From: Acidobacteriota bacterium
Lineage (GTDB): Bacteria; Acidobacteriota; Vicinamibacteria; Vicinamibacterales; JAFNAJ01
Reading direction: 5' to 3'
Assembly (NCBI GenBank): GCA_023384575.1
Contig: JAHDVP010000025.1
Coordinates: 1 to 48,068 of the forward strand
Length of the DNA stretch: 48,068 nucleotides
The notes under the pieces: model-generated
The model's database searches: none
What the model was told of the DNA's origin: nothing
The model's input: only the letters and a program-made list of their open reading frames with translations
Program-made: the position numbers and the translations under genes
In this document: piece by piece, positions 34,053 to 41,836 of the stretch
Position numbering within the stretch: position 1 is the first letter of the stretch
Layout of the letters: each line of letters starts with the position of its first letter

Positions 34053-35413
34053 AGATCATCCGGCTCCTCATCCGGAGGCAGCAGGCTCGGAAGAAAAGCG
34101 AGCGTGTAATTTCCATCGACGAAGGCCGGCTCGGCCATCACCTGCCGCAGAAACGGCGCCGTCGTCCCGAGCGGCGCGGCCTCGAACTCGGCGAGCGCCC
34201 GGCGCATCACCGCCACGGCCTCGGCCCGCGTTCGCGCGTGCGCGATGAGCTTGCCGACGAGCGAGTCGTAGAAGACCGGCACCTCGTAGCCTTCGAAGAG
34301 GTGCGTGTCTAGGCGCACGCCGCGGCCGCCCGGCAGGCGCAGCCGCTCGATCCGGCCCGGCTGCGGCAGGAATCCCTGGTCGGGATCCTCGGCGTTCAGC
34401 CGGCACTCGATCGCGTGGCCGTGGAAGGCGACGTCGGACTGCGTGAACGGGAGGCGGCCGGTGGCGGCCACCTCGAGCTGCGCGCGAATCAGGTCGATGC
34501 CCGTGATGGCCTCGGTCACGGGATGCTCGACCTGGATCCGCGCGTTGATCTCCATGAAGTAGAAGGCGTGCTGCTCGTCGACGAGGAACTCCACCGTACC
34601 GGCGTTGCGGTAGCGCATTGCCGACACCGCCCGGCACGCCGCCTCGTGCAGGCGCGATGCCGCCTCGGCGGGCAGCGCCGGCGACGGCGCCTCCTCGATC
34701 AGCTTCTGATGGCGCCGCTGCACCGAGCAGTTGCGTTCGCCGAGGTGCACGGCCCCGCCCGCGCCATCGCCGACGACCTGCACCTCGATGTGGCGCGCGC
34801 CGACGATGAGCCGCTCGATGTACAACGTCGGGTCGCCGAACGCGGCCCGCGCCTCGCCCTGCGCCAGCGCGAAGTCCTCGAGCAGCGTGTCGTGATCGGG
34901 CACGACGCGCATGCCGCGTCCGCCGCCGCCCGCCGAGGCCTTGAGCATCACCGGGTAGCCGATGGTGTCGGCGATGCGCACGGCCGTCCGCACGTCGAGG
35001 ATCGGCTCTTCCGAGCCGGGCACCACGGGCACGCCGGCGGCCTGCAGCGTCTGCCGCGCGCCGAGCTTGCTGCCGGCGAGGCGCATGTTCTCGGGGGTCG
35101 GGCCGATGAAGACGAGGCCGGCCGCCTCGACGGCCTCGGCGAAGTCCGCCTTCTCGGCGAGGAACCCGTACCCCGGGTGGATGGCCGTCGCGCCGGTCGC
35201 TCTGGCGGCCTCGACGATGGCGTCGACGCGCAGGTAGCTCTTGGTGGCGGGGGCGGGGCCGATCGGGACGGCCTGGTCGGCGAGCGCGACGTGGCGGCTG
35301 TCGCGGTCGGCCTCGGAGTACACGGCGACCGACGGCACGCCGAGATCCCTCAGCGTACGCAGGACGCGAACGGCGATCTCGCCGCGGTTGGCCACGAGGA
35401 CCTTGGCGAACAC
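34049..35413 (-). CDS. Biotin carboxylase subunit of acyl-CoA carboxylase
   Basis: A 454-residue ATP-grasp enzyme close in length to AccC (449). It has MFAKVLVANRGEIAVRVLR, HPGYGFLAE, the glycine-rich ATP loop KASAGGGGRGMR (158-169) and MEINARIQVEHPVTE, which carries metal-binding and catalytic residues. It carboxylates the biotin of the carrier protein using ATP and bicarbonate. The start is a GTG one base after the carrier-protein stop. No carboxyltransferase gene is present in the window, so the acyl-CoA acceptor (acetyl-, propionyl-, methylcrotonyl- or geranyl-CoA) cannot be told. Confidence 0.93.
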   Translation of the reverse strand: MFAKVLVANRGEIAVRVLRTLRDLGVPSVAVYSEADRDSRHVALADQAVPIGPAPATKSYLRVDAIVEAARATGATAIHPGYGFLAEKADFAEAVEAAGLVFIGPTPENMRLAGSKLGARQTLQAAGVPVVPGSEEPILDVRTAVRIADTIGYPVMLKASAGGGGRGMRVVPDHDTLLEDFALAQGEARAAFGDPTLYIERLIVGARHIEVQVVGDGAGGAVHLGERNCSVQRRHQKLIEEAPSPALPAEAASRLHEAACRAVSAMRYRNAGTVEFLVDEQHAFYFMEINARIQVEHPVTEAITGIDLIRAQLEVAATGRLPFTQSDVAFHGHAIECRLNAEDPDQGFLPQPGRIERLRLPGGRGVRLDTHLFEGYEVPVFYDSLVGKLIAHARTRAEAVAVMRRALAEFEAAPLGTTAPFLRQVMAEPAFVDGNYTLAFLPSLLPPDEEPDDL

Positions 35414-35414
35414 G

Positions 35415-35669
35415 TCAGACCCGCTTCAGGCGCACGAGCACCTGACCGACGCTGACCGCCGCCTCGTTCTCGGCCATCACCTCGACGACGAACCCGTCGG
35501 CAGGCGACTTCACCTTCGAGAAGAGCTTCATCGACTCGAGCAGCGCCAGCGTCTGTCCCTTCCGGACGGCCGCGCCGGGCTCGACGAGCGGCGGGGCCTC
35601 TGGCGACGCCGAGCGATAGAACACGCCGGAGATCTGGGCTTTCACATCGACGAAGTGGTTCTGCGACAC
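35415..35669 (-). CDS. Biotin carboxyl carrier protein (biotinyl-domain)
   Basis: A stand-alone biotinyl domain of 84 residues. The biotin site is ESMKLF with Lys48, a variant of the usual EAMKM that is also seen in AccB-type proteins. PADGFVVEVMAENEAAVSVGQVLVRL completes the barrel. It lacks the long proline/alanine linker of AccB. The start is GTG with AAGGAG at good spacing. It is the first gene of the operon and is divergent from the MFS transporter, with a strong palindrome between them. Confidence 0.9.
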   Translation of the reverse strand: MSQNHFVDVKAQISGVFYRSASPEAPPLVEPGAAVRKGQTLALLESMKLFSKVKSPADGFVVEVMAENEAAVSVGQVLVRLKRV

Positions 35670-35768
35670 GGCGGCTCCTTGAACGGACGCGGCGCGGACG
35701 GCGGCGCCCCAGAGTATTCGACCGGCCTCCGGCCCCTGTCAATCGCCGGCAGGGTGGGCGGCGCCCGT

Positions 35769-35790
35769 TATTCTACTCGATAGTAGAATA
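35769..35790. promoter_or_regulatory. Perfect palindrome TATTCTACT-CGAT-AGTAGAATA
   Basis: Exact 9-bp arms with a 4-base centre between the divergent BCCP operon and MFS gene. It ends 3 bases before the MFS -35. On the minus strand the left arm provides TAGAAT, a possible -10 of the BCCP operon, about 100 bases before its start. An operator controlling both directions is likely. Confidence 0.6.
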
Positions 35791-35793
35791 CGA

Positions 35794-35822
35794 TTGACTT
35801 TAATTCGGCGAGCCGATAAAAG
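35794..35822 (+). promoter_or_regulatory. Promoter of the MFS gene
   Basis: TTGACT (35794-35799), a 17-base spacer and TAAAAG (35817-35822), 30 bases before the ATG. The spacer contains TCGGC-GA-GCCGA, a small inverted repeat. The layout matches the promoter at 44940. Confidence 0.6.
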
Positions 35823-35851
35823 CGAACGACCAGAACGATGAGGCGCCCCAT

Positions 35852-37156
35852 ATGACACCGCCCCCCGGCCGGCTTCGCTGGTCCATCGTCGCCATGCTGG
35901 TCGGCTTCAGCCTGGTCAGCTACATCGAGCGGATGAACATCTCCGTCGCCGCGAAGTTCATGGAGCCGGATCTCGGGCTGACGCCGGTCGAGATGGGCCG
36001 CGTCTTCAGCGCGTTCGTGCTCGGCTACGCGGCGCTGCAGATCCCGGTCGGCATGCTCGCCGACCGGTTCGGCCCGGCGCGCATGTTCGGCACGATCGTC
36101 TGGCTCTGGGCGGCGTTGACCGTCGCCACCGGCTGGCTGCCCGGTCTCTGGGGCGGCGCCGGGGGCGCGCTCGTCACCCTGATGGCCGTCCGCTTCCTGC
36201 TCGGCCTCAGCGTCGCCGGCGTCTACCCGCTCTGCGCCCGCACGGTGGCGAACTGGATGCCGACGCCCGAGCGCGCGTTCGCGTACTCGTTCGTCATCGC
36301 CGGCGTCTCGCTCGGCTCGTCGGTCACCCCGCCGGTGATGGCCTGGCTCATGACGACGCTCGGCTGGCGGGAGGCAATCTACATCTCGGCCATCCCGGCG
36401 GTGCTCATCGGGCTCGTCTGGATGCGCTACGGCGCCGACTCGCCGCGCACGCACCCGCGCGTCAGCGCGGCCGAACGCGACTACATCCTCGCGGGCCAGT
36501 CGGTCGACGCCGCGACGCCGGCCACCGCGGCCACGTGGCTCGCCATCCTCCGCACGCCCTCGCTGCTGCTGCTCAGCGTGAGCTACTTCTTCATCGGCAA
36601 CGTCCTCTACGTCTACATCTTCTGGTTCTTCCGCTACCTCATCGACGAACGGCAGTTCAGCGTGCTCGGCAGCGGCTTCGTCACCAGCCTGCCCTTCGTG
36701 GCGGCCTTCATCCTCTCACCCATCGGCGGCGCCGTCTGCGACCGGTTGACCGAGCGCTTCGGCAAGCGCACGGGCCGGCGGACGACCGCGATGGTCGGCG
36801 TGCTCATCGCCGCGTCGTGCCTCGTCATCGGCGTGCGCACGGAGCACCCGTACCTGGCGGTCGCCACCCTCTCGCTCGCCTTCGGCTTCCAGATGTTCGC
36901 CGAGAGCGCCTACTGGTCGTCGGCGATGGACATCGCCAACCGGGCGACTGGCGCCGCCACGGGCCTGATGAACACGGTGAACAACCTCGGCGGGGTCGTG
37001 TCGACGGCCCTGACGCCCATCGTCATCCAGCACTACGGCTGGACCACGGCGTTCAACCTGTGCGCGGGCGTCTCGGTGATTGCGGCACTGCTGTGGCTCG
37101 GGATCAAAGCCGACCTGCCTCTGGCGGAAGCCAGGGGCGAGGCACGGGCGCGCTAG
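35852..37156 (+). CDS. MFS transporter, anion:cation symporter family
   Basis: A 434-residue inner-membrane transporter with about twelve hydrophobic segments. The first helix and loop YIERMNISVAAKFM and the loop 2-3 motif GMLADRFGPARMFG are characteristic of the ACS family (hexuronate, glucarate, phthalate, tartrate carriers). A large cytoplasmic loop follows helix 6. The likely substrate is an organic acid or sugar acid taken up with protons. The ATG is preceded by GAGG. It is co-oriented with the M24 peptidase (54-base gap with a 22-bp palindrome), so the three genes to 40047 may be one transcript. Confidence 0.9.
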   Translation: MTPPPGRLRWSIVAMLVGFSLVSYIERMNISVAAKFMEPDLGLTPVEMGRVFSAFVLGYAALQIPVGMLADRFGPARMFGTIVWLWAALTVATGWLPGLWGGAGGALVTLMAVRFLLGLSVAGVYPLCARTVANWMPTPERAFAYSFVIAGVSLGSSVTPPVMAWLMTTLGWREAIYISAIPAVLIGLVWMRYGADSPRTHPRVSAAERDYILAGQSVDAATPATAATWLAILRTPSLLLLSVSYFFIGNVLYVYIFWFFRYLIDERQFSVLGSGFVTSLPFVAAFILSPIGGAVCDRLTERFGKRTGRRTTAMVGVLIAASCLVIGVRTEHPYLAVATLSLAFGFQMFAESAYWSSAMDIANRATGAATGLMNTVNNLGGVVSTALTPIVIQHYGWTTAFNLCAGVSVIAALLWLGIKADLPLAEARGEARAR

Positions 37157-37157
37157 A

Positions 37158-37179
37158 GCGGATCGCACGTGCGATCCGC
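37158..37179. terminator. Perfect 22-bp palindrome after the MFS stop
   Basis: GCGGATCGCAC followed directly by its complement GTGCGATCCGC, one base after the TAG. With no loop it may act as a protein-binding site or, in RNA, as a stem with a distorted tip. It separates the MFS gene from the peptidase gene. Confidence 0.45.
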
Positions 37180-37210
37180 CCTGGTGTGGCCGCGGCCGGG
37201 AGGGTCGCTC

Positions 37211-38611
37211 ATGCGGATGTCACTCGCGATCGGGGTCGTCGTGCTGTCTCTTTGTGCCGGGGCGCTGCCCGGGCTCGGCGCCGGGCGCGATCCGGCGGTG
37301 CCCGGCATCCTGAGCCTGCACGAGCAGGCCGTGATGCGCGACACCTGGCTGCTGCGGCGGCTGGAGACGGTGCTGCCCGCGCTGATGGAGCGCGAGGGCA
37401 TCGACATGTGGCTGCTCGTCGCGCGCGAGTACAACGAGGACCCGGTCGTCACGACCATGCTGCCGGCCACCTGGCTCTCGGCGCGGCGGCGGACGGTGCT
37501 GATCTTCCATCAGCCGGGGACGGGTCAGCCGGTGGAACGGCTGTCGGTCACCTACCACGCGGTCCGATCGCGTGACGCCCGCGACCGGGATCGGCCAGGC
37601 GGCGAGCTCTATCAGCACGTGTGGTCGCCGCGCGAGGAGCCCGACCAGTGGGCCCGCATCCGCGAGGTGATCGCCGAACGCGACCCGCGGAAGATCGCCG
37701 TCAACCGCTCGACGGTCTTTCCCCTCGCCGACGGGCTCAGCGCGAGCGAGGAGAAGGCGCTCGTCGCCGCGCTCGGAGAGCCGTACGCGAGCCGTCTCGT
37801 CTCTGGTGAGAATCTCGCGCTCGGCTGGCTCGAGACCCGCATTCCGGAGGAGATGGCCGCCTACACGAACATCCAGCGCGCGGCCCATGCCATCGTCATC
37901 GAGGGGCTGTCGGACAGGGTCATCACGCCGGGCGTCACCCGGACGAGCGACGTGCAGTGGTGGTATCGCGAGCGCATTCGGGAGCTCGGGCTCGACACCT
38001 GGTTCCACCCTTCGGTGTCCGTCGAGCGCGCTCAGGCCGAGGTGCGCAGGATGGCGACGCTGTTTGCCGACCCGGGAGGCGACCCGGTCATCATGCCCGG
38101 CGACCTGCTGCACGTCGACTTCGGCATCAAGTACCTCGGGCTCACCACCGACACGCAGAATCACGCCTATGTCCTGAGACCTGGCGAGACCGATGCGCCG
38201 GCAGGCCTCAAGGCGGGCCTCGCGGCGGCCAACCGCGTGCAGGACATCCTCATGGCGAACTTCCGTGCCGGCGAGCCGGCCAACGGCCTGCTCGTCCGGG
38301 CCCGCGCCCAGGCGGTGGCCGAGGGACTCGCCGCCACCATCTACAGCCATGCGCTCGGGTATCACGGACACGGAGCGGGACCCTGGATCGGGTCGACCGA
38401 CAACCAGGAGGGCATCCCCGGCGCCGGCGAGTACCCCATCCAACCAAACACCGCCTGGTCGATCGAGCTCAGCGTCGAGCACGCCGTGCCCGAATGGGGC
38501 GGACAGAAGGTCCGGTTCAGGCTGGAGGAAGACGCCTACTTCGACGGCCAGACGGTGCGCTTCATCGACGGCCGCCAGGAACGTCTGCACCTGATCCCCA
38601 GACCTCGCTGA
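37211..38611 (+). CDS. Exported M24 metallopeptidase (Xaa-Pro peptidase type)
   Basis: A 466-residue M24 enzyme. ATG 37211 has GGGAGGG seven bases upstream; starts further up run through the palindrome. The signal peptide MRMSLAIGVVVLSLCAGALPGLGAG is clear. The metal ligands are Asp303 and Asp314 (HVDFGIKYLGLTTDTQNH), His385/His387 (GYHGHGAG), Glu419 (SIELSVEH) and Glu439/440 (RLEEDAYFDG). The N-terminal domain is of the creatinase type. It is distant from the M24 protein at 6436, so not a recent duplicate. It lies between a transporter and a PQQ propeller and would cleave Xaa-Pro bonds in the periplasm. Confidence 0.9.
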   Translation: MRMSLAIGVVVLSLCAGALPGLGAGRDPAVPGILSLHEQAVMRDTWLLRRLETVLPALMEREGIDMWLLVAREYNEDPVVTTMLPATWLSARRRTVLIFHQPGTGQPVERLSVTYHAVRSRDARDRDRPGGELYQHVWSPREEPDQWARIREVIAERDPRKIAVNRSTVFPLADGLSASEEKALVAALGEPYASRLVSGENLALGWLETRIPEEMAAYTNIQRAAHAIVIEGLSDRVITPGVTRTSDVQWWYRERIRELGLDTWFHPSVSVERAQAEVRRMATLFADPGGDPVIMPGDLLHVDFGIKYLGLTTDTQNHAYVLRPGETDAPAGLKAGLAAANRVQDILMANFRAGEPANGLLVRARAQAVAEGLAATIYSHALGYHGHGAGPWIGSTDNQEGIPGAGEYPIQPNTAWSIELSVEHAVPEWGGQKVRFRLEEDAYFDGQTVRFIDGRQERLHLIPRPR

Positions 38612-38622
38612 GGCGTCGCGCC

Positions 38623-40047
38623 ATGCACAGGCCCTGGCTTCTGGCACCGGTCGCGGCTCTCGTTCTGGCGGTCGGCCACGTGTCAGTGCCCGCAGAGGGC
38701 CTTGCCGGTTGGCCCCAGTTTCGGGGCCCACAGGGCGACGGGGTCGTCGACGATGGCCTGCGCCTGCCGGACCACTGGTCGGCCCGCGATCACGTCCGGT
38801 GGGTGGTCGACGTGCCGGGCCACGGCTGGTCCTCGCCCATCGTGTGGGGCGAGCGCGTGTTCGTGACGACCGCGATTGGCGGCACGAAGGAGCCCTCGAC
38901 GGGCATCTTCGGCCAGGACTACGTCGCGGAGTTGACGCGCGCGGGGCTCTCTCAGGAGGAGGCGCTCGAGAAGGCGCGGGCGAGGGACACGGAGAAGGCC
39001 GCGGAAATTGGCGGCGTCCAGTACCTGGTGATGGCGTTCGACCTCGCGACGGGACGCCGGCTCTGGGAGCGGGAGGCGCATCGCGGCGATCCGTTCGGCG
39101 GCCGCCATCGCAAGAACACCTTCGCGTCGGAGACGCCGGCCACCGACGGCGAACGCGTGTATGCGTACTTCGGCAACGTCGGACTGTTCGCGTTCTCGCT
39201 CGACGGCCGGCCGGTGTGGGCGCGCCGCTGGGCGCCGCAGCCCATGTGGGCCACAATCGGGACGGCCTCGTCGCCGGTCGTGCACGACGGACGGGTGTAC
39301 GTCCTGCACGACAACGAGGGAGAGGCGTTCCTGGCGGCCGTCGACGCCGCGACCGGACGCGACGCGTTCCACGCGCGCCGCGCCGGCGGGTCGGGCCGGA
39401 CGAAGTCGGGATGGTCGACGCCGTTTGTCTGGCGGACTGGAGGTCGAACGGAGATCGTCACCATCGGACGCGGCCGCGTGGTGAGCTACGAACCCTCCGG
39501 GCGAGAGCTGTGGTGGTTCGACGGCCTGACGGGATCGGCGACGCCCTCGCCGGTGAGCGACGGGCGATGGCTCTTCGCGGGAACGGGCTCGCAGGGAGAA
39601 TCGAACCGCCCGATGGTGGCCATCCGCCCGGGGGCGTCGGGCGACATCTCGTTGAGGGACGGGGAGGCGTCCAGCGCCTACGTCGCCTGGCACCAGCCAC
39701 GCGTCGCCTCGTACACGCCGTCGCCGCTCGTCTACCGTGGCCGCGTGTATCTCGTCAACGACAACGGCATCCTGACGGTGCTCGACGCGCAGACGGGCCG
39801 CGAGGTCTACAAGGCCCGCGTGGGTGGCGGCGGCCACACGTTCTCGGCGTCGCCCTGGGCCAACGCCGGCCGCGTGTTCCTGCTGACCGAGGACGGCGAG
39901 ACGTTCGTCATCGAGGCTGGCGACGAGTACCGGGAGATCGGGCGGAACGATCTGGGTGAGATGACGCTCGCGACCCCGGCCATCGCCGGCAGCAGCCTGC
40001 TGATTCGCACCCGCACGAAGCTGTACCGGATCGACGGCGCGCGATGA
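38623..40047 (+). CDS. Exported PQQ-like beta-propeller repeat protein
   Basis: A 474-residue protein with signal peptide MHRPWLLAPVAALVLAVGHVS. It begins with WPQFRGPQGDGV, the hallmark of the WD40-like/PQQ_2 'outer membrane protein assembly BamB-like' quinoprotein group common in planctomycetes and Acidobacteriota. Propeller blades follow, with repeats such as FDLATGRRLWERE, VDAATGRDAF and LDAQTGREVYKA. No heme motif and no obvious PQQ-ligand set are seen, so enzymatic activity is doubtful and a binding or scaffold role is as likely. It starts 11 bases after the peptidase stop and shares its transcript; TGAGGCG serves as the ribosome binding site. Confidence 0.85.
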   Translation: MHRPWLLAPVAALVLAVGHVSVPAEGLAGWPQFRGPQGDGVVDDGLRLPDHWSARDHVRWVVDVPGHGWSSPIVWGERVFVTTAIGGTKEPSTGIFGQDYVAELTRAGLSQEEALEKARARDTEKAAEIGGVQYLVMAFDLATGRRLWEREAHRGDPFGGRHRKNTFASETPATDGERVYAYFGNVGLFAFSLDGRPVWARRWAPQPMWATIGTASSPVVHDGRVYVLHDNEGEAFLAAVDAATGRDAFHARRAGGSGRTKSGWSTPFVWRTGGRTEIVTIGRGRVVSYEPSGRELWWFDGLTGSATPSPVSDGRWLFAGTGSQGESNRPMVAIRPGASGDISLRDGEASSAYVAWHQPRVASYTPSPLVYRGRVYLVNDNGILTVLDAQTGREVYKARVGGGGHTFSASPWANAGRVFLLTEDGETFVIEAGDEYREIGRNDLGEMTLATPAIAGSSLLIRTRTKLYRIDGAR

Positions 40048-40054
40048 GCCGGGC

Positions 40055-40086
40055 GGGCAGGCGTCGAGAGCGGGTGGCGCCTGCCC
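40055..40086. terminator. Hairpin between convergent genes
   Basis: GGGCAGGCG (40055-40063) and its complement (40078-40086) enclose a 14-base loop in the 55-base gap between two convergent stops, so it may work in both directions. Confidence 0.45.
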
Positions 40087-40102
40087 GGCATCGTGTGCGC
40101 CG

Positions 40103-41749
40103 TCAGCGCCCGGGTGTCCGCGCCGCGGTGGCGGGCGGCTGGCTGCCACGCAGGGCGAGCACCTTCTTCAGCTCGGTGTCGTCGCCGGTGAGCTCCCAGG
40201 CGGTGAGCACGATGGGGATTGGCCCGGCCTCCATGAAGCGATCGTGGAACGCGCGCAGGTCGAAGCGATCGCCGAGCTGTCGCCTCAGGTGCGCGACGAG
40301 CGATTCGAGCTGGTACTTGCCGGCCGTGTACACCGTGCCGCTCGTCGGGTTGACGAAGTAGCCCGCGCCCTCGCTCCAGGCCACCTGGTCCTCCATGAGG
40401 GGCACCCAGAACTTCTGCAGGTCGACGGCCTGCTGTGGCGTCATGTCGCCGGCCGCCATCTTGATGTCGAGCTCCATGCGGACGTAGCGGAACAGCTGGA
40501 AGTTGTGAATCAGCTCGCGCGTGCGCGGCCGCTCGTCGAACATGCCCGACATGAGGGCCATCTCCTCGAGGTAGAAGCCCCACCCCTCGGAGCGTCCGCG
40601 GTCGCTGTGCCCCGCCCGGATCGGCCGCGGGTGGCTGCGCATGACCCGGCCGTCGTAGCGGTGCCCGGGGATGCCGGCGTGCAGGTGATCGGGCAGCGGG
40701 TCGCGGAACTGGATCTCCTGCCAGTAGTGCACCGGCGTCACCTGCCCGACCTTGCCGCCTTCGCGCCACGGCACGGTGACGCCGACGTCCGGGGTGTCGT
40801 CGGCGACGGTGAGGATGTTCCCCTCCTTCAGCCACCGCCGCGTCAGCCGGTCGGCCTCCGCGACGCGGGCGAGGTAGTCGGCCTCGGTGGCGGCGGGCAG
40901 GAGCGGCGGGGCGGTGCGATTGCGGTTCTCCTCGAACGCGAGGTTCGCCATCGTCCGCGTCGTGTCGCGGTAGGCGAGTTCGAGCAGCGTTTCCGCCCGG
41001 TAGGGCATCATCAGGACGTGCTGGAGGTACCAGTCGAAGCCGTCGAGGCCGATGTGGCCGCGAGAGGTCATGCTCGGCATGAACTCGCGAATCCAGGCCG
41101 CGTAGCCGGTGAGGGTCTTCGCGGCGGCTTCGGCACGCTTCGACACCTCGGGATGGCGCGTCGCGGTGAGCGTGGCCAGCCACTGGAACCGGTCGATGGC
41201 GCTCTGCTGCACCCTCACGCCGCGCACCTGTTCGAGCGCGCGCAGGGCGAGCTCGGCATGGGTGCGCGAGGTCTCGGTGAGGTTGACGCGCGCCTGGCCG
41301 ATGAGGGCCGGCACCGTCTCGAGGCGCCTGGCGAGCGTGGCGGCCTGTTCGTCGGTGAGGGTCTCGGGGTCGGCGGGGACGAGCGTCAGGGCGCGCTGCA
41401 CGTAGAAGCCGGGGTCGCGCGAGGGCGAGCGCCGGATGCGCCGTTCGTACTCCTCGAGGTTCAGCTCGGTTTCGAGGACGTACCAGTCGACCTGGTCGGC
41501 GACCGGCCAGGTCGACCGCGGCATCTGGTTCAGCCGGGCCCGGAAGTCCGCGAACCGCCTGCCGTGCGCGGCGACGGCGGCCGAGGAGTAATCGGCGCGC
41601 TCGGTGAAGGCGCGCCGTGCCTCGCGCAGGTCGTTGGCGAGCTGCGCCAGTTCCGCCGGGGCCTGTCCGCGACCGGGCGCGTGCTGGGCCAGCGCGGGCA
41701 ACGCCGCGAGCGAGCCGGTGAGCGCCCATACGGCCACCCATCGTGTCAT
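40103..41749 (-). CDS. Exported DUF885 protein with variant metal motif (HA)
   Basis: A 548-residue member of the second DUF885 subgroup with signal peptide MTRWVAVWALTGSLAALPALAQ. The core motif is HAGIPGHR (His357, Ala358, His363, Arg364): the acidic residue and the second His are lost. The EGW box (SEGWGFYLEE) and GTVYTAGKYQLESL are intact, as is FHDRFMEAGPIPI. Together with 27419 and 29338 it shows stepwise change of the motif. It lies 87 bases downstream of the second TonB receptor on the same strand, with a hairpin between them. This repeats the receptor-then-DUF885 order seen at 20082. Confidence 0.86.
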   Translation of the reverse strand: MTRWVAVWALTGSLAALPALAQHAPGRGQAPAELAQLANDLREARRAFTERADYSSAAVAAHGRRFADFRARLNQMPRSTWPVADQVDWYVLETELNLEEYERRIRRSPSRDPGFYVQRALTLVPADPETLTDEQAATLARRLETVPALIGQARVNLTETSRTHAELALRALEQVRGVRVQQSAIDRFQWLATLTATRHPEVSKRAEAAAKTLTGYAAWIREFMPSMTSRGHIGLDGFDWYLQHVLMMPYRAETLLELAYRDTTRTMANLAFEENRNRTAPPLLPAATEADYLARVAEADRLTRRWLKEGNILTVADDTPDVGVTVPWREGGKVGQVTPVHYWQEIQFRDPLPDHLHAGIPGHRYDGRVMRSHPRPIRAGHSDRGRSEGWGFYLEEMALMSGMFDERPRTRELIHNFQLFRYVRMELDIKMAAGDMTPQQAVDLQKFWVPLMEDQVAWSEGAGYFVNPTSGTVYTAGKYQLESLVAHLRRQLGDRFDLRAFHDRFMEAGPIPIVLTAWELTGDDTELKKVLALRGSQPPATAARTPGR

Positions 41750-41789
41750 TGGTGTCTCCTCTCTTCTCGCAAGGGTCGCCCAGGGGGCG

Positions 41790-41823
41790 CCGGCGGGACC
41801 CCCGAGCGCGGGTGTCCCGCCGG
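41790..41823 (-). terminator. Hairpin after the second TonB receptor
   Basis: CCGGCGGGAC (41790-41799) pairs with 41814-41823, with an inner CCC/GGG pairing after one mismatch. It begins 13 bases after the receptor stop and precedes the DUF885 gene. No T-run. Confidence 0.45.
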
Positions 41824-41836
41824 TCTCTCGTCTCGT

